DNA from: Chromatiales bacterium (ex Bugula neritina AB1)
GTDB taxonomy: Bacteria; Pseudomonadota; Gammaproteobacteria; Granulosicoccales; Granulosicoccaceae
Assembly (NCBI GenBank): GCA_001730015.1
Contig: MDLA01000099.1
Location: 1 to 64,000 of the forward strand
Direction: 5' to 3'
DNA: 64,000 bases
The notes beneath the pieces were generated by a model. That model was not told the DNA's origin and did no database searches. It worked only from the letters and a program-made list of their open reading frames with translations. Within the stretch, counting starts at the first letter, position 1. Every line of letters starts with the position of its first letter. The position numbers were made by a program, and so were the translations under genes. Shown here in pieces: positions 57,895 through 64,000 of the stretch.

Positions 57895-58402
57895 AATTAA
57901 GTGTCATCCTGTGGATAACTTTGTGGACAAAAAAATCAGCACAATTACTGCGCACTGCTTGTTCCACTATAAGTAATCTGGTAGGAATAATTTTATTCAT
58001 AGTATATTTCAATGATTACAGTCAGTTGCACACACATTACAAAAATGTATTGATTTAAATTTCAATTTGGGTTAGACCACTATTACGTTAAAGTCGTATG
58101 TGAATAAGTCATTTTTGCAACGACACTGAATGATTCATTTTTGTAACAGTTTGCATGGTATCTTCACTTACATTTTTTATCATGCAACCCGTATTTCTCC
58201 ACGCTCAGAGCCACCAACAGCAAACTTTTCAGGATAAACCACACCAGGTTTTAATCTTTTGTTTCAAGCCAGGCGTCAATTATCGGACTCACTCAGGCTA
58301 TTAGGCATCAGTTTATAATCACCCGGGCACAAGCGATTTACTATCGCATAACGCCCTGCTCAACATTTACACACTCCAGAAAAACAAACGGACCGCTACA
58401 CC
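57895..58402. other. AT-rich 508-bp gap between priA and hemH
   Basis: There is no gene. It holds promoters of both neighbours. The right two thirds are very AT-rich, and two DnaA-box-like sites lie at its left end next to the priA start. Confidence 0.6.
57910..57930. promoter_or_regulatory. Two direct DnaA-box-like 9-mers upstream of priA
   Basis: TGTGGATAA (exact complement of TTATCCACA) at 57910-57918 and TGTGGACAA (one change) at 57922-57930 are direct repeats 12 bp apart. DnaA binding could regulate priA or hemH. Confidence 0.45.
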
Positions 58403-59512
58403 ATGAAATTTATCGGAGAGCCGGAATACCAGCATGGCTCAAATTCCCGTATGGGCATATTACTGGTGAACCTTGGCACGCCGGATGACACCAGCGTGCC
58501 GTCTGTTCGTCGCTACCTGAAGGAGTTCCTGAGTGATCCGAGGGTGGTCGAAGTCGCCCGTCCGCTTTGGTGGTTAATTCTGAACGGCGTCATTCTACGC
58601 TTTCGACCGGCCAAAACTGCCGAAGCCTACAAAACGGTATGGGACCCGCAAACCGGCTCGCCACTGCTGAGCATTGGAATGAGTCAGCGAGCGGCAATAC
58701 AGGAACAGATAGCTCACTACTTACCGGAAAACACTCCAGTAGCGCTGGCGATGCGGTACGGTAACCCGTCTATCTCCAGCGCTCTGGAAGAATTGCGCGA
58801 GGCGAAAGTTCGCAGATTACTGGTGCTGCCACTGTACCCGCAATATTCCGGGTCTACAGTGGCCTCGGTATTTGACGAAGTCACACGCCAGCTGAGCCGT
58901 ACACGATGGATACCGGAAACACGATTCATCAATCAATACTTCGATTTTCCAGACTACATATCTGCACTGGCCGATTCGGTACGGGAGAGCTGGAAAACCA
59001 ATGGAAAAGCAGAAAAGCTGGTGATGTCGTTTCACGGGATCCCGCAGCGCTACCGCACAGCTGGCGACCCGTACTTTTGCCAGTGTCAGGCCACCGCACG
59101 GTTACTCGCCAAAACGCTGTCCCTGTCGGATTCTGAATATCTGGTGGTATTCCAGTCTCGCTTCGGGCGCGAGCCATGGCTGCAGCCATACTGCGATAAA
59201 ACACTGGAAAAACTACCCGCAGAAGGCACTAAGAGCGTCGATTTAATTTGCCCGGGGTTTTCCGCAGACTGCCTGGAGACTATCGAAGAAATCAATGTTG
59301 AGAATCGGGAAATATTTATGGAAGCCGGGGGTGAGCGCTTCAACTATATAGACGCATTGAACGATTCGCCAAACAACATCGACAGTCTGTGCAAACTACT
59401 ACGGCTACATGCATCCGGTTGGCCAGAGGCTCAACAAGACAACACGCACAACGATGCTACCCGGCTGTCGCAATCGAGGGAGCGCGCACTGGCACTGGGC
59501 GCAAACGCTTAA
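58403..59512 (+). CDS. hemH: Ferrochelatase
   Basis: This enzyme inserts Fe2+ into protoporphyrin IX, the last step of protoheme synthesis. The 369-residue protein begins MKFIGEPEYQHGSNSRMGILLVNLGTPD; the extension before the usual GILLVNLGTP is common in beta/gammaproteobacteria. SPLLSIGMSQR, YGNPSISSALEEL, LPLYPQYSGSTVASVFDEV, the iron-site His in SFHGIPQRY, and SRFGREPWLQPY plus CPGFSADCLETIEEI follow in order. The tail after residue 345 is variable. The gene is monocistronic. Confidence 0.97.
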   Translation: MKFIGEPEYQHGSNSRMGILLVNLGTPDDTSVPSVRRYLKEFLSDPRVVEVARPLWWLILNGVILRFRPAKTAEAYKTVWDPQTGSPLLSIGMSQRAAIQEQIAHYLPENTPVALAMRYGNPSISSALEELREAKVRRLLVLPLYPQYSGSTVASVFDEVTRQLSRTRWIPETRFINQYFDFPDYISALADSVRESWKTNGKAEKLVMSFHGIPQRYRTAGDPYFCQCQATARLLAKTLSLSDSEYLVVFQSRFGREPWLQPYCDKTLEKLPAEGTKSVDLICPGFSADCLETIEEINVENREIFMEAGGERFNYIDALNDSPNNIDSLCKLLRLHASGWPEAQQDNTHNDATRLSQSRERALALGANA

Positions 59513-59531
59513 ATTTTCAGTGAGTTATTCA

Positions 59532-59554
59532 GTGCCCGACTGCTTGTCGGGCAC
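59532..59554. terminator. Hairpin between convergent hemH and wecG-type genes
   Basis: GTGCCCGAC pairs with GTCGGGCAC over a 5-base loop, 19 bp after the hemH stop and 26 bp before the next stop on the other strand. There is no U-tract on either side, so it probably serves as a shared 3'-end structure. Confidence 0.55.
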
Positions 59555-59579
59555 GTGCCGGGTAAATCTACAACCATGA

Positions 59580-60335
59580 TCACCTGATCTGTCGTTTACT
59601 TTTCCATCGGAATACCCGGTAGACAAAAAGCGGATTGCCAATAATGTAGCGACGCCATAGTCTTCCCGGCTCCAGATACAGGCGGTACAGCCACTCAATA
59701 CCGGTTTTTCTCATCCAGATCGGCGCGCGCTTTTTATCACCGGAGTAAAAGTCGAACAGCCCGCCAACTCCGATCAATAAATTTGCATCCAGCTGATCCA
59801 GATGCTGGTAAATCCACTTTTCCTGCCTCGGTGCGCCGAACGCAACCAGAACTATATTGGGTTTGAGAGCATTGATTTTCTCGATTATCTCCGTGGTTTG
59901 TTCGTCGTGATCAAAATAACCATGCTGCTGCCCCACGACTTTCATTCCAGGATAATCTGCTTCAAGGTTTCTCTGCATACGCTCGGCAACTCCGGGCTCC
60001 GCACCGAGCAAAAACATGGAATAGTTGTTCTTCGCCGAGATTTCACACAGCGGTGGCAGTAAATCGGTACCGTTGAGATTCGCCGCGAGGCGCTCGCCTA
60101 TCATGCGGCAGGCAATACTGATTCCGGCGCCATCGGGCAGAACTATCCGCTGCGAATTCAGAATTCGAAGATAGTCGGGATCTTTAACACTAATGTTCAG
60201 GCAATCGGCGTTTATGAAAAATACACTTTCTTTTCTTTGCTCCAGAACGACACGATCCATGATCGCCAGAGCTTCATCCATAGAGATACTCAGGAAATCC
60301 ACATCAAGGACATTGAGCAGATTACGACTGTCCAT
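59580..60335 (-). CDS. WecG/TagA/CpsF-family glycosyltransferase
   Basis: This 251-residue GT26-type enzyme transfers a sugar such as ManNAc or ManNAcA to a lipid-linked acceptor. Family blocks: FFINADCLNISVKDPDYLRIL, LPDGAGISIACRMIGE, LNGTDLLPPLC, LLGAEPGVAERMQ, NIVLVAFGAPRQEKWIYQH and GVGGLFDFYSGDKKRAPIWMRKTGIEWLYRLYLEP. The MDSRNLL start at 60335 has AAAGGAATCC just upstream and gives a normal family length; the track start at 60410 adds 25 polar residues. Its likely role is exopolysaccharide or capsule synthesis with the PssDE-type transferase nearby. Confidence 0.92.
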   Translation of the reverse strand: MDSRNLLNVLDVDFLSISMDEALAIMDRVVLEQRKESVFFINADCLNISVKDPDYLRILNSQRIVLPDGAGISIACRMIGERLAANLNGTDLLPPLCEISAKNNYSMFLLGAEPGVAERMQRNLEADYPGMKVVGQQHGYFDHDEQTTEIIEKINALKPNIVLVAFGAPRQEKWIYQHLDQLDANLLIGVGGLFDFYSGDKKRAPIWMRKTGIEWLYRLYLEPGRLWRRYIIGNPLFVYRVFRWKSKRQIR

Positions 60336-61115
60336 GGATTCCTTTGGATCTGACAGTAAACGCGACTCCGTTGGTAAATCTTCCGAACGTATCATGTCGA
60401 GCGATAGCATCCTCTTTGTATACAGCGACAGGCCAATGAAATTTCAGCACCCGTGCCAACACACCTGCACGAAATGCCCTTATTATTATTTTTATTCCAG
60501 CCACGCTATCTGCCAGGAAACACTCTGATCGGAGCAACACGCCACGACCTTGCCGCAGTGTTCAGGACAGAACCGGGTTGTCTACTAACGCTAAACTCGT
60601 TTATACCGCTCATCTTGAAGAGACTGATCAAAGTACTGGTCCGGAATTTTCAGCCGGCGTTTGTTCCGACTGCCTGATATGAACACCACAGAATAACACC
60701 GGGTAAGTTCAACCAAGTGAAACAGTATAAATTGTTGCTTCACTCTATTGCCCCGGCAGCCACCTGTGGCGAATGCCGCTAAAGTACACGCTGAGCCTCA
60801 TAGATATTTTCAGTTCCAACGAGAATCTGCTCGATCCTACCTGATATAGCCATCCAGCTCCATTGCATACAGGACAACCATTAAACCTCACACAATAGCG
60901 ACCGTTAGTGGCTCAAGCCTACCCGTTGCAGTCGTCTGATCCCTGACCCGTCCGGAATTCCGCTCAATTTAATTAAAAGACACAATTCAGGATTGCAGTA
61001 GTCCCCACCGCCTCGACTGATACTACGAGGCAGCGAAAATCCGGCGCACCTCGCTACGCTATAACTTACTGGTCTACCACGTTACACTTCAGCTAATTAA
61101 CAACACACGCACGCT
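60336..61115. other. 780-bp region without a supported gene
   Basis: Divergent promoter space between the WecG-type gene (-) and the Ldh2-type gene (+). ORFs here are short and featureless. No repeat, tRNA or hairpin of note was seen. Confidence 0.55.
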
Positions 61116-62189
61116 ATGAAATATTCACCCGATAGCCTTGAAGAAGTCGCACTCCAAATTCTTCTGGGATTTGGCTGTGACGCCAATGAAGCTGCCATTG
61201 TGGCGGATCACCTGATTCGCGCCAACCTCGCCGGCCACGATTCGCACGGAATCGGTATGCTGCCGATGTATGGCCAGCAGATTGAAGATGGCAATCTGAT
61301 CCCCAACCAAACACCCGAATTTTTCCCCGCCGCAGGTGCAATTCGAGTGGTTGATGCGCGGCGGGGCTTTGGCCACCGGATGGCACTTTTGGCGCTTGAT
61401 CATGCATTCGAGGCTGCCCGGGAACACAATGTTGCAGTACTAGGCCTGCGAAATTCCGGGCACGTGTCCCGAACAGGCAACTATTCTGAATACTGCGCGA
61501 GCAAAGGGTTTATCTCTTTGCATTTCGTTAATGTGTGGGGCCATGCGCCGACCGTAGCGCCATTTGGCAGCTGCGACCCAGGATTCTCGACCAACCCGAT
61601 TAGTATTGGCATTCCGGTAAACGGCGAGGCTCGCCCGATGCTCGATCTGGCCACCAGCACTGTTGCACTCGGCAAGGTAAGAGTAGCGCACAACAAAGGG
61701 GAGAAAGTCCCGCACGGCTGGATCATCGACGATGCCGGGAGCCCGACAACAGATCCCGGCCCGATGTGGCTCGAACGCAAAGGAGCACTCACAGCCTTCG
61801 GTGAGCACAAGGGATCAGGGTTAGGTTTATTTGTAGAACTACTGGCAGGGGCTGTAGCTGGTAAAGAAACCGTTGCTACAGGCAATTATATTCCACGCGG
61901 GGTGTTCAATAATATGTTCTCAATTCTAATCAATCCGCAAGGTTTCGATGACCAGGCAGCAATCGAAGCACGTGTTTTAGAGTTCTACCAGGCAATAAAA
62001 GGTGGGAACCCGTTGCCAGCTACCGATGAAATACTCATGCCCGGTGAACCGGAAGAACGAAAAGCAGCAGATCGCACCGCCAACGGAGTCGACGTCGACA
62101 ATGAAACCATCAGTCAGCTGATGCAGACAGCGAGTGACTTCAAACTGGACCCCGTTTCGCTGGGTAATGTACTGGTAGAATGCACCTGA
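61116..62189 (+). CDS. Malate/L-lactate dehydrogenase (Ldh2/YlbC) family oxidoreductase
   Basis: This 357-residue NAD(P)-dependent 2-hydroxyacid dehydrogenase belongs to the Ldh2 family. It shows LAGHDSHGIGMLPMYGQQIEDG, NSGHVSRTGNYSEYCASKGFISLHFVN, GFSTNPISIGIP, MLDLATSTVALGKVRVAHNKGE, FGEHKGSGLGLFVELLAGAV and NYIPRGVFNNMFSILINP. The active-site His and substrate-binding Arg lie in the HDSHG and SGHVSRTGNY blocks. Members act on malate, lactate, hydroxyphenylpyruvate-like or ureidoglycolate substrates. It might supply the dehydrogenase step missing for the otn genes, but it is 11 kb away. Neighbours give no firm clue. Confidence 0.9.
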   Translation: MKYSPDSLEEVALQILLGFGCDANEAAIVADHLIRANLAGHDSHGIGMLPMYGQQIEDGNLIPNQTPEFFPAAGAIRVVDARRGFGHRMALLALDHAFEAAREHNVAVLGLRNSGHVSRTGNYSEYCASKGFISLHFVNVWGHAPTVAPFGSCDPGFSTNPISIGIPVNGEARPMLDLATSTVALGKVRVAHNKGEKVPHGWIIDDAGSPTTDPGPMWLERKGALTAFGEHKGSGLGLFVELLAGAVAGKETVATGNYIPRGVFNNMFSILINPQGFDDQAAIEARVLEFYQAIKGGNPLPATDEILMPGEPEERKAADRTANGVDVDNETISQLMQTASDFKLDPVSLGNVLVECT

Positions 62190-62597
62190 TAAACCGCTGC
62201 AGTGGCTCACTGGCAGAGATTCTTTGGCAAATTGCGGGCGTGTTCTGCCATTGACTAGTTGTGTTGGCAATTAAATTGTCTCCACTTTTACGGTATTTAC
62301 GCTCGAACGGCAGAGACTTCGTCATTAATCGTTATTTCAGATCCGTAATCATGTATATGCTCAGTTGCATATTGTAGGATAATCCTCACGACAACTCGAA
62401 GCCGGCGTTGCAACATTGCCTGCGCTCAGCGTCATTGAACCCGGCACTGCAAACCAACACCGTTTCGGTGCCGGTTTCTACAGGCACAAGACTACAAGAG
62501 AAGAATCAAGGCTTGAATTTGACCATCCACATCAATCCGGCGAACTCGTGACCGACGCGCCGCCCGTAGCCGGATCACATCAGTTCGGGTTCTGTTT
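62190..62597. other. 408-bp intergenic region
   Basis: It holds the presumed promoter of the PssDE-type gene. A 61-codon ORF with a TTG start (62416-62601) overlaps the ATG of that gene by four bases but has no family features; see rejected items. Confidence 0.5.
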
Positions 62598-63539
62598 ATG
62601 ACCACCATGCTGGTGGCCTCTAGCGGTGGTCATTTCACACAGCTGGCCGAACTGTGGCCACGCATTCAGAATGTCGATACCGAGTGTATCTGGGTAACAT
62701 TCGACTCGCCGCAAACCCGTTCCACGCTTCAGGGGCAAACCGTAGAGTACGTCCCCTACATCCGCCCTCGCGGTCTGGGCTCTGTTCTGCGCAATGTACC
62801 TCAGGCGTTCAGATTGATAAGAAAATACAATGTAGAACGCGTAATCAGCACCGGCTCGGCAATTGCGCTGGCCTATCTTCCCTACAGCGCAATCCGCGGA
62901 ATACCCACTCACTACATAGAATCTGCAACACGGGTGGAAGGTCCTTCCGTCACTGGCAAAGCTCTGCGAAGAATTCCGGGCATTAAATTCTACAATCAAC
63001 ATGCCGAGTGGGCCGACGATCAATGGCAGTTTCTGGGTTCAGTTTTTGACGGCTTTGATTCCGTAAAACTCGATAACCCTCCACGGCAGATTAAACGCGC
63101 CGTGGTTTCGGTAGGAACAATGGAAGACTACAGCTTCCGTGAGTTTTTTGTCCGCCTGGCCAGCTACCTCGAAGATGCAGACTCGGTGCTCTGGCAAACC
63201 GGCTCTACAGACGTTTCTGATTTAAATATTGATGGTAAAGAAGTCGTACCCGCCCACGAAATGGAAGAAGCGATGCGTGAGGCAGATGTTGTTATCGCCC
63301 ATGCGGGCACCGGCACTGCATTGACATCACTTCGAATGGGAAAACGTCCGATCCTGGTACCGCGTGATAGTTCACACGGCCAGCACGTTGATGATCACCA
63401 ATTCCAGACAGCAGCATTGCTGGACAAAATGGGGCTGGCACTGAGCCGCAAGGTCGAACATCTGTCTGCCGATGATTTACTCGATGCAGCCAGTTACCGG
63501 GTAGCCAGAAGTGATAAGCCACGTCTGCTATCTCTTTAG
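62598..63539 (+). CDS. PssD/PssE (Alg14/Alg13-like) fused glycosyltransferase
   Basis: This 313-residue protein has two halves that are often separate proteins. Residues 1-150 resemble PssD/Alg14: MLVASSGGHFTQLAEL and FRLIRKYNVERVISTGSAIALAYLPYSAIRGIPTHYIES. Residues 160-313 resemble PssE/Alg13: AVVSVGTMEDYSFREFF, VVIAHAGTGTALTSLRMGKRPILVPRDSSHGQHVDDHQFQ. Such enzymes add the second sugar, often glucuronic acid, to lipid-linked sugar in exopolysaccharide synthesis. ATGs at 62598 and 62607 are both possible starts. Fusion in one gene occurs in other bacteria and makes an active monomer likely. Confidence 0.88.
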   Translation: MTTMLVASSGGHFTQLAELWPRIQNVDTECIWVTFDSPQTRSTLQGQTVEYVPYIRPRGLGSVLRNVPQAFRLIRKYNVERVISTGSAIALAYLPYSAIRGIPTHYIESATRVEGPSVTGKALRRIPGIKFYNQHAEWADDQWQFLGSVFDGFDSVKLDNPPRQIKRAVVSVGTMEDYSFREFFVRLASYLEDADSVLWQTGSTDVSDLNIDGKEVVPAHEMEEAMREADVVIAHAGTGTALTSLRMGKRPILVPRDSSHGQHVDDHQFQTAALLDKMGLALSRKVEHLSADDLLDAASYRVARSDKPRLLSL

Positions 63540-63615
63540 CTTTGGCAAGATGCCTGTTTCTAGCATGCCACGCAGCTAATTACCTGCATGGCAGAGCAAT
63601 TGCACTCCCCGTTCG

Positions 63616-64000
63616 ATGATTCAGCTCTGCCCCCTGAAATTCACTGCATCCTGCTGGCTTGTTGCTTTCGCGATATCTGCAAAGGCTTCAGAACCAGACC
63701 TCGCTACTCTGGCAAGATCTGAATTTGAGCGCGCCCTGTCGTATATTGAAAACACCCAGCTAACTCTGTTTGCGACAACTAAACCGGTAAGTACTACTGC
63801 CATACTCGGTAAACTACAGGAGCGCATAGAAGCTGAAGCCGACACTGCTCCCGACCGTCAGTCGATCGATTGGCAGCTGCCTGTCATGCGCGGCCTTCTT
63901 TCAGAGACGCTGGAAACATTCAATGATCAGTACGCAAATTACATAAGCCCACAGCAACTAGCCCGCTATAACGAACGCCGCAATGGTAACTTTGTCGGTG
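63616..64000 (+). CDS. Secreted protein, S41 (C-terminal processing) protease-like, partial
   Basis: This frame is not in the ORF track because the window cuts it. It opens at ATG 63616 with a signal peptide (MIQLCPLKFTASCWLVAFAISAKA) and stays open to the edge. Near the end it reads ETFNDQYANYISPQQLARYNERRNGNFVG, close to the D-x-Y-x-x-Y-x-x-P-x-x-x-x-x-F...G-x-F-x-G-x pattern that precedes the PDZ domain in CtpA-type S41 peptidases. The PDZ domain and Ser-Lys catalytic part would lie beyond the window. The call is tentative. It follows the PssDE-type gene by 76 bp on the same strand. Confidence 0.55.
   Translation, partial: MIQLCPLKFTASCWLVAFAISAKASEPDLATLARSEFERALSYIENTQLTLFATTKPVSTTAILGKLQERIEAEADTAPDRQSIDWQLPVMRGLLSETLETFNDQYANYISPQQLARYNERRNGNFVG

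Noticed and set aside
57895-58402. Chromosomal origin oriC
   Set aside because: Only two DnaA-box-like sites, no dnaA/gidA/rpmH neighbours and no visible cluster of 13-mers.
62416-62601. 61-codon ORF overlapping the PssDE start by ATGA
   Set aside because: TTG start with no ribosome site, no recognisable domain, and the composition looks like non-coding sequence; the overlap alone is weak evidence.

Overview
The window reads as a chromosomal segment of a free-living, probably marine, heterotrophic proteobacterium. HrpA, the PriA/SPOR pair and the N-terminal extension of ferrochelatase point to Gammaproteobacteria. The SucCD pair, the N-methylproline-demethylase-like flavoenzyme and the many TRAP, TTT and hydantoinase genes resemble those of marine Alphaproteobacteria. 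A Granulosicoccus- or Arenicella-like gammaproteobacterium is a guess only; no rRNA or marker set is present to settle it. No tRNA, rRNA, CRISPR array or prophage was seen.

Layout. 1-1.1 kb is insertion-sequence debris: the 5' end of an ISL3-like transposase runs off the left edge, and an IS1380-type transposase remnant follows. 1.2-6.2 kb holds a tripartite tricarboxylate transporter (tctC-tctB-tctA) with an uncharacterised P-loop protein coupled downstream. 6.6-9.3 kb holds formate-THF ligase and a 10-formyl-THF hydrolase-like formyltransferase. 10.0-12.1 kb is sucCD. 12.3-17.3 kb holds two alpha/beta hydrolases and a two-domain flavoenzyme of the N-methylproline demethylase type. 17.5-23.3 kb has single genes: an HbpS-like secreted protein, a GNAT, a 2OG oxygenase, a hydrolase, a PL14-like lyase with three GWGWENN repeats, and a TPR protein. 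23.3-31.9 kb is a catabolic operon (NMT1-like binding protein, SDR, TRAP DctP-Q-M, HyuA, HyuB). 32.2-38.6 kb is one giant secreted glycoside hydrolase, broken by an apparent one-base frameshift and ending in a GlyGly-CTERM tail. 38.7-40.4 kb has a WYL regulator and an EamA exporter. 40.8-47.4 kb is NAD-type formate dehydrogenase with a LysR regulator and a quinone oxidoreductase. 47.6-50.3 kb has otnK, otnI and a Nudix hydrolase. 50.3-59.5 kb is housekeeping (hrpA, SPOR protein, priA, hemH). 59.6-64 kb has cell-surface sugar genes (WecG/TagA-type and PssDE-type transferases), an Ldh2-type dehydrogenase and the start of an S41-like secreted protease.

How the genes may work together. Several separate loci meet on one-carbon metabolism: a demethylase could release C1 units, the formyltransferase and Fhs interconvert 10-formyl-THF and formate, and FdhGB/FdhA would oxidise formate to CO2 with NADH production. 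TctCBA, TRAP-HyuAB and OtnK/OtnI add organic-acid, cyclic-amide and acid-sugar use, while the PL14-like and giant GH proteins suggest algal polysaccharide attack.

The most unusual signals are non-coding. Two related ~65 bp modules lie in the 0.4 kb gap between eamA and fdhA (40.42-40.48 and 40.68-40.74 kb). Read on the minus strand, each folds into a two-step hairpin with an AGGGA apical loop and carries four to five ANGGA motifs, and the outer stem has changed on both sides between copies. This is what a pair of CsrA/RsmA-sequestering small RNAs would look like. A 174-190 bp MITE-like element with matching terminal inverted repeats also occurs twice (6.4 and 22.4 kb).
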